The notes: generated from the letters alone by a model not told the origin. A stretch of DNA of 64,000 nt from Pseudonocardia sp. CNS-139 (GCA_001942415.1 MKJX01000250.1:48392-112391), one strand, 5' to 3'. Numbered from the stretch's first letter, positions 49,662 to 59,776 are shown. Numbers and translations: made by a program.

Positions 49662-50350
49662 GTGTCGATGGAGTCCGTCGAGGAGAGGAACGAGGTCCAT
49701 CGAGCAAGTCTGCTCGGCAACCAGATCGCCGATGCGCTGCGCCGCGACGTGCTGCTCGGGCGTCTGGTGCCCGGCACCAAGATTTCGCAGCAGGAGCTGT
49801 GCGAGCGGTTCGGCACCAGCCGGATGCCGGTCCGGGACGCCCTGCGCAGTCTGGTGCACGAAGGGCTGATGTTCGTCGACCACGCCCGCCACATCGTCGT
49901 GGCGCCGCTGAGTCGCGAGGACCTGATCGACGCGTTCAGCATCGAGGCGGCGCTGACCGGCATGGCGGTCGAGCGGGCGTCGCAGCGCGCCACGGCGAAG
50001 GACATCGCCGAACTCGAGGATCTCGACGCACAGATGATCGAGGCGGCGCGGTCCGGTCGCCAGGACCTCATGGTCAGCCTGAACTGGCAGTTCCATCGCA
50101 GGCTGAACCAGATGTCCGGTTCCCGGAAGCTGCTCGTGGCGATCCAGCGGAACTCGGTCGACCTCCCGCGCGACTTCCTGGCGCAGCTGCCGGAGTGGAA
50201 CGAGAAGTCGAACGCGCAGCACCGGGCGATCATCGACGCGTTGAGCAGCGGGGATCACAAGGCCGCCGGCCGGTTGATGAACGAGCACGTCTCGACTCCG
50301 GCCACGGCCTGGTCGAGCACCTGGTCGCCTTCGGGGTGCAGTTCGGCTGA
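49662..50350 (+). CDS. GntR-family regulator, FCD subfamily; probable cluster regulator (frameshifted end)
   Basis: The restored protein is about 229 residues. The winged helix has LRRDVLLGRLVPGTKISQQE, ERFGTSRMPVRDALRSLVHEG and an RHIVVAPLS wing. The FCD domain has HRRLNQMSGSRKLL, WNEKSNAQHRAIIDALSSGD and, after correcting a lost C near 50292, a terminal DSGHGLVEHLVAFGVQFG. It is the only regulator gene inside the catabolic cluster. It lies just upstream of an operator (50390) that recurs four more times, so it is the best candidate to bind those GTATAC-centred sites. GTG at 49662 or ATG at 49668 can start it. Confidence 0.8.
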
Positions 50351-50389
50351 GCCTTCGGGTGGCAACGAGTGTTGTTTCTGAGTCTCAAT

Positions 50390-50410
50390 CCGTATACCGT
50401 ATCCGTATAC
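50390..50410. promoter_or_regulatory. CCGTATAC operator, site 3
   Basis: CCGTATACCGTATCC is followed directly by a second GTATAC (50405-50410), so two adjacent half-sites or a tandem array are present. It lies 101 bp before the ferredoxin gene and 40 bp after the regulator gene. It would control the long unit from the ferredoxin to the CoA-transferase. Confidence 0.65.
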
Positions 50411-50511
50411 TGGCTGAGCTCCCAGGTGTCAGGGCGAGTTCGGTGGCCGTCGGTCGACGCTCCTGAGGTGCACTGCGCATCGAGAGGGTGTGACGGGAGA
50501 GGTAAAGGCAG

Positions 50512-50838
50512 ATGCCAAGAGTTACGTACGTCCAGCCGGACGGTTCGCGCGAGACCTTCGATCTCGGAGCCGGGAAGTCGCTGATGCTCGCTGCGCAGTC
50601 GAACGGCGTCTCGGGCATCCTCGGCGAGTGCGGCGGCCAGGCGATGTGCGCCACCTGTCACGTCTACGTCGACAGCCGCCATCTCGACCGGCTTCCTCCC
50701 ATGTCCGAGGAGGAGGACGTCATGCTCGAGGACGTCGCCTCGGAGCGGAAGCCCAGCAGCCGGCTGTCCTGCCAGATCGAGCTGACCGACGAGCTCGACG
50801 GCATCGAGCTGCACGTGCCGGAGGAGCAGGTCTGGTGA
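50512..50838 (+). CDS. 2Fe-2S ferredoxin
   Basis: The 108-residue protein has cluster ligands in ECGGQAMCATCHVYV (Cys-x5-Cys-x2-Cys) and a fourth Cys in RLSCQIELTDELDG, the putidaredoxin/adrenodoxin pattern. This type carries electrons from an FAD reductase to bacterial P450s. GAGAGG precedes the ATG. Its stop overlaps the reductase start (GTGA). It is the only small ferredoxin in the window and may serve all three P450s. Confidence 0.92.
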   Translation: MPRVTYVQPDGSRETFDLGAGKSLMLAAQSNGVSGILGECGGQAMCATCHVYVDSRHLDRLPPMSEEEDVMLEDVASERKPSSRLSCQIELTDELDGIELHVPEEQVW

Positions 50839-52051
50839 GCGGACCGCGAGTTGTCGTCGTCGGGGCCGGTCACGCAGGCTTCCACACGGCGTCGTTCCTC
50901 CGCTCCCGCGGATGGACGAGCGGGATCACGCTCGTCGACGCGCAGGACGGGGCGCCCTACCAGCGCCCGCCGTTGAGCAAGGAGTTCCTCGCGGGCAAGC
51001 AGGAGCTCGTCGACGGGGAGTTCCGGTCGGCAGCCTTCTACGCCGACAACGGCATCGAGCTGGTCACGGGAGTGCGGGTCGAGGCGATCGACCGCAGGTC
51101 CCACAGCGTCGTCGTCGCCGACGGCCCTCCGATCGAGTACGACGCCTGGTGCTGGCGACCGGATCGCGCCCGCGGACGCTGCGCATCCCCGGCACGGAGC
51201 TGGACGGGGTGCTGCACCTCGCGACGGGCGCCGACGCCGCGGTGCTGCGCGAGCGGCTGGCCGGTGCCGAGCGGCTGGTCGTCCTCGGTGGTGGGTTCAT
51301 CGGGCTGGAGACCGCCGCGATGGCGGCCTCGACCGGGAAGAAGGTCAGGGTCTTCGAGGCCGCGGACCGCCTCATGGCCCGCGCGGTGTCCGAGCCGACG
51401 TCCCGGTACTTCGAGCAACTGCACCGGGCGAACGGCGTCGACGTCCACCTTTCCTCGGCGGCCGCGGCGATCGAGGGTGAGGCCGGATCGGTACGGACCG
51501 TCGTGACCGCGGACGGCTCGCGGTACGAGGCGGACCTGGTCGTGGTGGGCGTCGGAGCGGTTCCGAACGATGCGCTCGCCGAAGCTGCGGGCATCGCGAC
51601 CGACAACGGGATCATCGTCGACGCGGCCCTGCAGACCACCGCCCCTCGCATCTTCGCGATCGGCGACTGCGCCAGGTTCGCCACCAGGTACGCGGCGACG
51701 CTGCCGAACGTGCGGCTCGAGTCGGTCCAGAACGCGACCGACCAGGCGCGGTTCGTGGCCGGCCGGCTGGCCGGCGGGCAGCCGGAGAGCACCTACGACG
51801 CGGTGCCCTGGTTCTGGACCGAGCAGTACGGCCGCAAGCTCCAGATCGCGGGCCTGACGCACGGGTTCGACCGCGTCGAGCACGTCGCGACCGGCGACGA
51901 CAGGTTCTCGATCCACTGTTACCAGGGGGACGTCCTCCTGGGATGCGAGTCGGTCAACTCCCCTCGCGACCACATGCAGACCAGGCGGAGGCTGGCCGAG
52001 CTGATCGAACCTTCCGCATCCGGACACGGCAGCCGCGGGTCCGTGCGATGA
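50835..52051 (+). CDS. NAD(P)H:ferredoxin reductase, FAD-dependent (frameshifted)
   Basis: The restored protein is about 405 residues. FAD binding is seen in RVVVVGAGHAGFHTASFLR and the second FAD motif RIFAIGDCARF; NADH binding is in LVVLGGGFIGLETAAMAA. YQRPPLSKEFLAG is the putidaredoxin reductase mark. One base is lost near 51150. It feeds electrons from NADH to the ferredoxin encoded immediately upstream. The two genes form a complete class-I P450 redox chain. Confidence 0.88.
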
Positions 52052-52145
52052 CGGAGCTTCCTCAACACAGGGCATGCCGAGGCGTAGGAGCGGAACTCGC
52101 GCGGGCATCGACATCATCCGAGTTCCGCAGAGGAGTTGACGGGCG

Positions 52146-53330
52146 ATGACACGCACCGTCTACGTCGCCGGCACGGGCATCACGGCGTTCGGGAAGTTCG
52201 CGACGGCGTCACTCGGGTCGTTGGGCCGGGAGGCCGGTGCCGCGGCGCTCGCCGACGCGGGCATCCAGGGCCGCGACATCGACGTCGTCACCTGCGGTTG
52301 CGCGCGAAGCGGCACCCTCCACGGCCGGGAGAGCGGGGTCGGCCAGTACCTCGGCTGGGAGCTCGGGATCGAAGGCGTCCCGGTCTACAACGAGAAGGCC
52401 TTCTGTGCCTCGGGTGCGATGGCGCTCAACGTGGCCCACCTCGCGATCGGCTCCGGCCGCCACGACGTCGCGCTGGTCCTGGGCGTGGAGAAGATGTCGT
52501 CGCGCGGCGGCCGGGGCCGTCCGCTGACCTCCGACGGCATGGTCCTGGAAGGCGAGGTCGGCTTCACCCCGCCCGCCTACTACGCGATGGCGGCGCGCCG
52601 GCACATGGCGGTGTACGGCACGACGCGCGAGCAGATCGCTGCCGTCGCCGTGAAGAACCGGCGGGCGGCCGTCGACAACCCCAAGGCGCAGTACCGCGCG
52701 CCGATCACGCTCGATGACGTCCTGGACTCGAAGCCGATCGTCGCCCCGCTCAACCTGCTCGACTGCTGCCCGACCGGGGACGGCGCCGCGGCGGTCGTCC
52801 TCGTCAGCGAGGCCGGGGCGGAGCGTCTGGGCATCGAGCCCGAGATCGAGGTGGCGGCCTCGGTGGTGGGCAGCGGCTACTACCGCAAGCAGGACCGCGA
52901 CATGACGACGTTCTCGCTCGACCGCTCGACGGCGGCGAAGGCGTACGAGCAGGCCCAGGTCGCCCCGTCCGACATCGACGTCGCGGAGGTGCACGACTCC
53001 TTCTCCGTGGCGGAGATCCTGCACTACGAGGATCTCGGCCTGTGCGAGCCGGGCATGGGCGGCAAGCTGGTCCAGGCGGGCGAGACCGCGCTCGGCGGCC
53101 GGATCCCGGTGAACACCGGCGGTGGGCTGCTCAACCGCGGGCACCCGCTCGGCGCCACGGGCGTCGCGCAGATCGTCGAGCTGGCCGACCAGCTGCGAGG
53201 CCGGTCCGGGACCCGCCAGGTGACGGGCGCGCGCACGGCGCTCGCCCACATCTCCGGGGGCTTCCAGGACGGAGACTTCGCGACCTCGGGGGTCACCGTC
53301 CTCGCGCGCCGGCACGGGACGGCGGCATGA
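52146..53330 (+). CDS. Thiolase-family acyl-CoA acyltransferase (lipid-transfer type)
   Basis: The intact 394-residue protein starts MTRTVYVAGTGITAFGKF. The nucleophilic Cys is in YNEKAFCASGAMALNVAHLA. The His in VAEVHDSFSVAEI and the terminal NTGGGLLNRGHPLGATG belong to the SCP2-thiolase/lipid-transfer group. These usually need a DUF35 zinc-ribbon partner, encoded next with an ATGA overlap. Role: thiolytic or retro-aldol chain shortening of a CoA ester. GGAGTTGAC precedes the ATG. Confidence 0.85.
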   Translation: MTRTVYVAGTGITAFGKFATASLGSLGREAGAAALADAGIQGRDIDVVTCGCARSGTLHGRESGVGQYLGWELGIEGVPVYNEKAFCASGAMALNVAHLAIGSGRHDVALVLGVEKMSSRGGRGRPLTSDGMVLEGEVGFTPPAYYAMAARRHMAVYGTTREQIAAVAVKNRRAAVDNPKAQYRAPITLDDVLDSKPIVAPLNLLDCCPTGDGAAAVVLVSEAGAERLGIEPEIEVAASVVGSGYYRKQDRDMTTFSLDRSTAAKAYEQAQVAPSDIDVAEVHDSFSVAEILHYEDLGLCEPGMGGKLVQAGETALGGRIPVNTGGGLLNRGHPLGATGVAQIVELADQLRGRSGTRQVTGARTALAHISGGFQDGDFATSGVTVLARRHGTAA

Positions 53331-53719
53331 TCGAGGTCGGTGTCGAGTCGATCGGGTTCTCGGTGCTGCAGCGCGACGCCGAGGGGACGTACCATCTCGC
53401 GGCGAGCCGTTGCCCGCGTTGCGGCGACGTGCGGCTCCCTCGCCGGGAGCATTGCGTGAACGACGGCCTGGCCTGCGAGACGATCCTGCTCTCCGGCAAG
53501 GGACGGATCTACGAGGCGGTACTGATCACCGTGCCGCCGAAGGGGTTCGACCGACCCTTCTGGACCGGATACGTCGACCTGGACGAGGGCGTGCGCATCT
53601 TCGCGCAGATCGCGCGTGCCGAGGGCGAGCCTCCGCCGTCCCACGGGCAGCCGGTGCAGATGCAGCCGCAGGAGATCGGTACACGTTCTGTGCTCGCGCC
53701 GGTCTTCTTCCGGATCTGA
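53327..53719 (+). CDS. Zinc-ribbon/OB-fold (DUF35) partner of the thiolase
   Basis: The 130-residue protein has the rubredoxin-like zinc ribbon RCPRCGDVRLPRREHC (four ligands if the later Cys and His take part) at about 27-43. An OB-fold domain follows with GKGRIYEAVLITVPPKGF and a terminal VLAPVFFRI. Such proteins bind CoA-ester substrates and stabilise thiolase or aldolase partners. The ATG overlaps the thiolase stop. Confidence 0.85.
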   Translation: MIEVGVESIGFSVLQRDAEGTYHLAASRCPRCGDVRLPRREHCVNDGLACETILLSGKGRIYEAVLITVPPKGFDRPFWTGYVDLDEGVRIFAQIARAEGEPPPSHGQPVQMQPQEIGTRSVLAPVFFRI

Positions 53720-53727
53720 GAGGACCC

Positions 53728-54894
53728 GTGGTGCGCAGATCGGATCTGGCGGACGAGTTCGCGGACCTCGCCGCGATGACCCGCGACGTCGCGACCGAGA
53801 AGATCGGTCCGATGATCGCCGAGACGGAGATCGCGGCGACGTTCAACCCGGAGATCCGCGCCGTGCTCGCCACGGCCGGGCTCTTCGGGCTCGTCGTCCC
53901 GGAGAACCACGGCGGAGCGGCCGGCGACGTCCGTCACCAGGTCATCGTGCTGGAGGAGCTGGCTCGGGTGTACCCGAGTGCCTGCACCTACCTGACCGCG
54001 CACTGGCTGGCGACGAAGCTGATCGCGCTCAACGCCACCGGGCCCGCGGAGGCCGGCTGGGTGCGTCCGCTCCTGGCCGGCGCGGCTGAGGGGACGGCTC
54101 TCGGCGCGATTGCCGTCACCGAGCCCGACCACGGCTCGGACCTGGGCGGAGTCGTCACACGGGCCCGGCGGGACGGCGACGACTGGGTGATCAGCGGGAC
54201 GAAGCGCTTCATCACCAATGGCGGGTTCGCCGACTTCTACACGGTTCTGGCGCGCACCGGTGGACCCGGCTCCCGAGGGCTGTCGCTGTTCATGGTCGAG
54301 TCGGACCGGCCGGGGGTCCGGGCCACCCGCTGGGAACGGAAGATGGGCCTGCACGGGTCCGCCACCGCGGAGATGACCTTCGACGAGGTCCGCGTGCCGG
54401 CCGACCACCTCGTCGGGGAGGTCGACAGGGGCTTCCGCCATCTGATGCGCGGCTTCGACGAAGGCAGGCTCGGCGTCGCCGCGATGTGCCTGGGCATCGC
54501 GCAAGGCGCGTTGGACGCCGCGGTCGAGTACGCATCGGTCCGGACCCAGTTCGGCCGGGAGATCGCCGGCTACCAGGGCGTCCAGTTCCTGGTCGCGGAC
54601 ATGGCGATCGGCGTCCACACGACACGGTCGATCCTCTACGACGCCATGAACGCGTTCGTCGCCGGAGATCCCGAGGCGTCCCGCCTCGCCGCCGTGGCCA
54701 AGACCTACGCGTCGGACGTGGCGATGAAGGTCGCGTCCGATGCCGTCCAGGTGCACGGCGGAGCGGGGTACGTCACCGACTTCCCCGTCGAGATGTTCCT
54801 GCGCGACGCGAAGATCGGGCAGATCTACGAGGGCACGAACCAGATCCTGCGAATGGTCATCGCCCGGACCTACTTCGGGGACCTGGCGCGGTGA
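53728..54894 (+). CDS. Acyl-CoA dehydrogenase
   Basis: The intact enzyme has about 388 residues. FAD/substrate motifs are AIAVTEPDHGSDLGGV and FITNGGFADFYTVLA. The C-terminal helical domain has RTQFGREIAGYQGVQF, VQVHGGAGYVTDFP and the catalytic Glu in QIYEGTNQILRMVIAR. It introduces a 2,3-double bond into a CoA ester. Two tandem GTG codons (53728, 53731) follow AGAGGA. The stop overlaps the next hydratase start (GTGA). Confidence 0.9.
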   Translation: MVRRSDLADEFADLAAMTRDVATEKIGPMIAETEIAATFNPEIRAVLATAGLFGLVVPENHGGAAGDVRHQVIVLEELARVYPSACTYLTAHWLATKLIALNATGPAEAGWVRPLLAGAAEGTALGAIAVTEPDHGSDLGGVVTRARRDGDDWVISGTKRFITNGGFADFYTVLARTGGPGSRGLSLFMVESDRPGVRATRWERKMGLHGSATAEMTFDEVRVPADHLVGEVDRGFRHLMRGFDEGRLGVAAMCLGIAQGALDAAVEYASVRTQFGREIAGYQGVQFLVADMAIGVHTTRSILYDAMNAFVAGDPEASRLAAVAKTYASDVAMKVASDAVQVHGGAGYVTDFPVEMFLRDAKIGQIYEGTNQILRMVIARTYFGDLAR

Positions 54895-55709
54895 ACGAGC
54901 GGTTCACGGATCTGGCCGGCGAGGTCGAGAGGGCATCGGCGGGAACGGTGCGGGTCGGCGGCGCCGAGAAGGTCGGGGAGATCGTCCTCGCTCGTCCGGC
55001 GAAGTTGAACGCCATCAACTCCGACGTTCTCGCCGGCGTGGTCGCCGCACTCGCCGGCTTCGAGGAACGCCCCGAGCTCCGTGCTGTGGTCATCCGTGGC
55101 GAAGGCAGGTGCTTCTCCGCCGGGGGCGACCTGGCGGAGGTGAAGGAGCTGGTCCGGGACCCCGTCCGGTACAGCGAGTTCCTCGACCGGTGGCACGCCG
55201 GTCTGGCCGCGGTCGAGAACAGCCCGCTGCCGGTCATCGCGGCGGTGCACGGATTCGCGTTCGCCGGCGGGCTGGAGCTGATCCAGGTGTGCGACCTCGC
55301 GGTGGTCGGCGACAGCACCCGGATCGGTGACCAGCACGCGAAGTTCGGGCTGTTCCCCGCCGGTGGTTCGACCCAGCGGCTGCCGCGGCTCGTCGGACGG
55401 CGTGCGGCGAGCTGGATGCTGATGAGCGGCGAGGCGGTCACGCCGGCCGAGGCGGTCGCCCTCGGCCTGGCGAACAGGGTCGTTCCCGAAGGTGAGGTCG
55501 TCGCGGAGGCCCACCGCATGGCCGAGGTCCTGGCCTCCCGCAGCCGCGGCGCCACCGCGGCGATCAAACGGGCGGTCCGCGCCGGTGCGGAGCGGGTGCT
55601 CAGCGACGCCATAGCGATCGAACGGCCGATCGTGTTGTCGCACATGGCCTCGGACGACGCGCAGGCCGGCATCGCCGCGTTCGAGGCTCGAACCGAACCT
55701 CGATTCTGA
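54891..55709 (+). CDS. Enoyl-CoA hydratase/isomerase (crotonase) family protein
   Basis: The intact 272-residue protein has the crotonase CoA-binding and oxyanion regions RPAKLNAINSDVLAG, GRCFSAGGDLAEV and VHGFAFAGGLELIQVCDLAV. The position of the second catalytic Glu is occupied by FGLFPAGGSTQRLPRLVG, as in many hydratases. It would hydrate the enoyl-CoA made by the dehydrogenase upstream. It overlaps that gene by four bases. Confidence 0.88.
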   Translation: MNERFTDLAGEVERASAGTVRVGGAEKVGEIVLARPAKLNAINSDVLAGVVAALAGFEERPELRAVVIRGEGRCFSAGGDLAEVKELVRDPVRYSEFLDRWHAGLAAVENSPLPVIAAVHGFAFAGGLELIQVCDLAVVGDSTRIGDQHAKFGLFPAGGSTQRLPRLVGRRAASWMLMSGEAVTPAEAVALGLANRVVPEGEVVAEAHRMAEVLASRSRGATAAIKRAVRAGAERVLSDAIAIERPIVLSHMASDDAQAGIAAFEARTEPRF

Positions 55710-55743
55710 CGAACCACCGCCGAGAAGGGCGCGAGGGCACGAC

Positions 55744-56529
55744 ATGCAACTGACCGATGTTCTGTACGAGGTGACCGGCGGCGTCGCGCGGATCACGATC
55801 AACCGGCCGGAGAAGTACAACGCCTTCCGGGAGGAGACGCTCGACGACCTCATCGCGGCGTTCGGCGCCGCCGAGGCGGACCGTACCGTCGGCGTGATCG
55901 TCCTCACCGGCGCCGGTGAGAAGGCGTTCTGCTCGGGCGGGGACATCTCGTGGGAGGACGCCTCCGACCCGGCGGGCGCGGCCAGGATGAACCGCCGGAC
56001 CAGCAACCTGTCGCTCATCATGCGCGGTTGCGCAACGACGTGATCGCGCGCGTGCGCGGCTTCGCGGTCGGCGGTGGGAACGAGCTCCAGATGCTCTGTG
56101 ACCTGACCATCGCCTCGGACGACTCGACGTTCGGCCAGGCCGGGCCGAAGATGGGCAGCGTCCCGGTGTGGTGGGGGACCCAGCTGTTGCCGAGAATCGT
56201 CGGGGAGCGGCGGGCCCGGGAGATCGTGATGCTCTGTGAGCGCATCCCGGCGCCGGAGGCCCTCGCCATGGGGCTGATCAACAAATGCGTCCCGGCGGAC
56301 GAGCTCGACGCAGCCGTCGACGCCTGGTGCGAGCGGCTCCTGTCGCTGAGCCCGCAGGCGCTGCGGGTCGCCAAGATCTCCCTCAACTTCGAGAGCGACC
56401 AGCTCTGGGCGTCGGTCCAGCACGGGCAGCAAATGATCAACTTCATTCACGGTACGGAAGAGTTCCACGAAGGAACTCAGGCGTTCCTGCAAGAAGCGGG
56501 AGCCCGATTTCGGGAAGTTCCGCAAGTAG
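55744..56529 (+). CDS. Crotonase-fold hydrolase like 2-ketocyclohexanecarboxyl-CoA hydrolase (BadI) (two frameshifts)
   Basis: The restored protein is about 261 residues. RPEKYNAFREETLDDLI, KAFCSGGDISW and VRGFAVGGGNELQMLCDLTI are crotonase motifs. FGQAGPKMGSVPVWWGTQLL is shared with BadI and MenB, which handle cyclic or cyclising CoA esters. The corrected tail, KREPDFGKFRK, also resembles BadI. BadI opens a cyclic beta-keto CoA ester by retro-Claisen hydrolysis. A base is lost near 56028 and an extra A sits near 56491. The next gene is a BadH-like SDR, the step before BadI. Confidence 0.75.
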
Positions 56530-56544
56530 CCTCGGGAGGGCGAC

Positions 56545-57294
56545 ATGAACTTCGACGGCAAGGTCGCGGTCGTGGTGGGTGCCGGCAGCGGCATCGGCCG
56601 GGCGACCGCTTCGCTCTTCGCCGAGTACGGCGCGCGCGTGGCGCTCGCCGACATCGACAAGAACGGCCTGGTGGAAACCGCGGAAATGCTCGCCGGGCGG
56701 GGCGCCGAGGTCTCCCAGCACGTCTGTGACCTCACCGACCAGGAGCAGACCGAGGCACTGATCGAGGACGCGCGGCGTTCGCACGGCCGTATCGACAGCG
56801 TCGTCACGACGGTCGGCTGGTCCGACACGACGTTCTTCGCCACGGAGGAGGCCGAGTACTGGCGCAGGATCATCGACATCAACCTGATGACGTCGATCTT
56901 CCTGTGCCGTGCCGCACTCCGCGTGCTGAGCCCGCAGAAGTCGGGGTCGATCGTGCTCACCAGCTCCGACGCCGGCAAGGTCGGGACGATGGGTGAGACC
57001 GTGTACGCCGCGGCGAAGGCCGGCGTGATCGGCTTCGTGAAGTCGCTCGCCCGCGAGACGGCACGGGACGGAGTCCGGGTCAACGCGATCTCGCCGGGCC
57101 CGACCGACACCCCGCTGCTGCGCGCCCAGTCCGACCAGGACGTGATCGAGAAGATGATCCGGGCCGTGCCGCTGAAGCGGATGGGCACGGCGGAGGAGCA
57201 GGCTGCGCCGATCGTCTTCCTGGCCTCGGACGGCGCCAGCTACATCACCGGGCAGACGCTCAGTGTCAGCGGTGGATTGACGATGACCTCGTGA
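56545..57294 (+). CDS. SDR-family dehydrogenase, BadH-like (2-hydroxycycloalkane-CoA type)
   Basis: The intact 249-residue enzyme has VVVGAGSGIGRATASLF, ALADIDKNG (NAD), the Ser in IVLTSSDAGKVG and YAAAKAG. The usual NNAG is replaced by TTVGWSD. Position next to the BadI-like gene suggests that it oxidises a 2-hydroxycycloalkane-carboxyl-CoA to the beta-keto CoA ester (inference from the BadH/BadI pair). GGGAGGG precedes the ATG. The stop overlaps the CoA-transferase start (GTGA). Confidence 0.8.
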   Translation: MNFDGKVAVVVGAGSGIGRATASLFAEYGARVALADIDKNGLVETAEMLAGRGAEVSQHVCDLTDQEQTEALIEDARRSHGRIDSVVTTVGWSDTTFFATEEAEYWRRIIDINLMTSIFLCRAALRVLSPQKSGSIVLTSSDAGKVGTMGETVYAAAKAGVIGFVKSLARETARDGVRVNAISPGPTDTPLLRAQSDQDVIEKMIRAVPLKRMGTAEEQAAPIVFLASDGASYITGQTLSVSGGLTMTS

Positions 57295-59063
57295 CCGGTG
57301 GGCCATCGGGCGAGCACCGGACCGAGGTGATCCGACTTCCGGCTCCCCGACAGCGAGGGCACGTCGAAGGTGATGGGCCTGGCCGAGGCCGTCGGGGCCT
57401 TCGTCAAGCCCGGCGACGTCGTCCACCTGGCCTACTCCGACGCCCGGCCGAACGCGGCGATCCAGCAGCTCGTGCGTACCTTCGCGGGCACCGAGCCGCG
57501 TTTCACCGTCGTCTCGGCCGGACTGGTCAACATCCAGCACGCGATGATCGAGCTGGGCCTCGTCGACAAGGTGATCGCCTCGTTCGCGGGTGAGAACTAC
57601 CCGGTGGCTCGCCCGAACCCGGCGCTCGTGCGGGCGGTCGCCTCGCGGGGCGTGACGATCGAGCACTGGTCGCTCTGGTCGCTGGTCGCCCGGCTGACCG
57701 CCGGCGCCCTCGGGGTCTCGCACTTCCCGGTGCGGTCGATGCGCGGCAGCTCGATGGGGCAGGAGGCGGCCGATCGCGGCGAGCTCGTCGAGCTGCCGGG
57801 TTCCGACGGGGCGACCTGCCTGGTCTCCGCGCTGCGGCCCGACGTCGTCCTGCTCCACGGCGCGGCTGCGGACGAGAACGGGAACGTCATCCTGGCCGCC
57901 CCGTACGGCGAGGGTCAGGCCGGGGCACTCGCCGCGAGGACGGGCGTGATCGCCACCGTCGAGCGGATCGTCACGACGGCCGAGCTGCGCCGGATGAACA
58001 CACTCACCCGGATTCCTGCCCACGTGGTGCGTGCGGTGTGTCTCGCGCCGTTCGGCGCGCACCCGTACGGCTTCAACAACCCCGGGGTGCCCGAGGTGGC
58101 CAGCTACAGCGAGGACGACGACTTCATGGCGCAGGTCCTGCGAGCGTCGAAGCAGCCGGAGACCTTCCGGCACTTCATCGACGAGTGGGTCGTCGGCGTG
58201 CCCACCCACGAGGCCTACCTGCACAAGCTCGGGGACCAGCGGCTCAAGGCGCTGCTCCGGTCGGAGCCGGCCGCGACCGCCCTGCGGGTGCCGGTCGTCG
58301 CCGGTGCGAAGGCGACTCCGCTGGAGGACCAGGTGGTGGTGACCGCCCGCCGGGTCCGGGAGGCGGTGCAGCGCTCGGGCCACCAGGCGGTCCTCGCCGG
58401 GGTCGGCCTGGCGAACCTCGCGGCCTGGATCGGCGCCCGCAGCCTGCACGATGCCGGCGTCGACGTCGAGCTGATGGCCGAGATCGGCCTGTTCGGCTAC
58501 TCCCCGCGACCGGGCGAGCCGTTCATCTTCGCCGGGCAGAACGTTCCCACCAACAAGCTGCTCGGCGACGTGATGAGCGTGCTGGGGACTATGTGCCCGG
58601 CCCGGGCACGCGAACTCTCGGCGTGGTCGGGGCGGGCCAGATCGACCGGACCGGTGCGGTCAACTCCACCTATGGCGACGACGGGGGGTTCCTGGTCGGC
58701 TCGGGCGGTGCGAACGACGTGCTCTCCGGGGCCGACGAGGTGATCGTGACCGTCGGGCACCGTCCGGGTCGGCTGGTCCAGGAGGTCCCGTACGTGACGT
58801 CCCCCGGCGGGCGCGTGCGCACGATCGTCACGGACCTGGCCGTGTTCGAACGGGCCGACCAGGCATCCGGTTTCGTGCTCGCCGCCTTGCTGCCGGCCGC
58901 GGGGGGCGATCTGGCCGCGGGTGTCGCGCGAGTGCGGGCGGCCACCGGCTGGGAGTTCGATCTGGCCTCCGAGGTCGTCCGGGAGCCCCCCGCAGAAGCG
59001 TCCGAGCTGGCGACACTGCGGGCGTTCGACCCCGATGGGGTGTTCATTCGCGACCGGCGATAG
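57291..59063 (+). CDS. Fused two-domain acyl-CoA transferase (two frameshifts)
   Basis: The restored protein is about 590 residues. The alpha-like domain runs from FRLPDSEGTSKVMGLAEAVG to about residue 270 (VVHLAYSDARPNAAIQQLV). The beta-like domain contains LAGVGLANLAAWIGA, ELMAEIGLFGYSPRPGEPF (likely nucleophilic Glu) and GANDVLSGADEVIV. These are marks of family I CoA-transferases. It would activate an acid substrate or intermediate with CoA. Frame changes lie near 57330 and 58595. It closes the overlapping gene set that starts at the ferredoxin. Confidence 0.78.
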
Positions 59064-59138
59064 CGCAGCCGCCCATCGGGCGGGCTGCGACAGCACCCGG
59101 GCAGAACTTCGTCGGAACCGGCGATTGCGCGGCAGCTT

Positions 59139-59163
59139 GATACTGGCTACGGTATACGGGATC
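59139..59163. promoter_or_regulatory. CCGTATAC operator, site 4
   Basis: On the minus strand the site is GATCCCGTATACCGTAGCC followed by AGTATC, so both the CGTATACCGTA core and the trailing GTATC agree with sites 3 and 5. It ends 62 bp before the epoxide-hydrolase-like gene, which starts a new transcription unit. Confidence 0.65.
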
Positions 59164-59224
59164 ATCCCGTGCTCCCGAGGGGATTGCTCCGGGAGCGTGA
59201 TCATCACAACGTCGTGAGGAGGAC

Positions 59225-59662
59225 GTGGTGTCGACACCTGGCAGTCACGTGGATCGTCTGCTCGAGTTCTTCTCGAAGTGGGACTCCGACTTCGAGACGA
59301 TGGTCCAGTCGTTTCGGGACATATTTGCGGAGAACTGTGCCTGGTGGAATGCCGACGCGCTCCCGATGGTGCACGGCATCGACGAGGCCATCGAGAAGGT
59401 GCTCATCCCGTCTCGGGACACGGCGCTGGCCATGGAGTGCATCCGGGTGGACATGGTCAACGTCGCGCAGACCGGGAACACGGTCTTCCACGAGCGCATC
59501 GACCACATCCTGAAGAAGGACGGGAGTGTGGTCATCTCGATTCCCATCGCCGGCGTCACCGACTTCAACGACGACGGCAAGATCGTCAGCTGGCGTGACT
59601 ACGCCAACCCGATCGGCATGCTGGACATCATCGCGGGCAAGACGCCCGAGGTGACCGCGTAG
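59225..59662 (+). CDS. Limonene-1,2-epoxide hydrolase-like (SnoaL-fold) protein
   Basis: The intact 145-residue protein matches the small alpha+beta barrel of limonene-epoxide hydrolases. Arg91 and Asp93 (FHERIDHIL), Asp125 (SWRDYANP) and Asn42 (WWNADALP) fall at the positions of that enzyme's catalytic Arg, two Asp and Asn; its Tyr is replaced by Trp40. Hydrolysis of a cyclic epoxide to a trans-diol is therefore plausible. GAGGAGG precedes tandem GTG starts. The P450 gene downstream could make the epoxide. Confidence 0.7.
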   Translation: MVSTPGSHVDRLLEFFSKWDSDFETMVQSFRDIFAENCAWWNADALPMVHGIDEAIEKVLIPSRDTALAMECIRVDMVNVAQTGNTVFHERIDHILKKDGSVVISIPIAGVTDFNDDGKIVSWRDYANPIGMLDIIAGKTPEVTA

Positions 59663-59776
59663 TCCTGCTGCTGTTCCGATCCCGCGAGCTCGTTCCGGAC
59701 GCGTGTCGTCGATGTCGCGCGGCGTGTGCCGGAGGCTGCGTCCCAATGGTGTGCGAGGCAGGCGGAGGGTGAGAAG

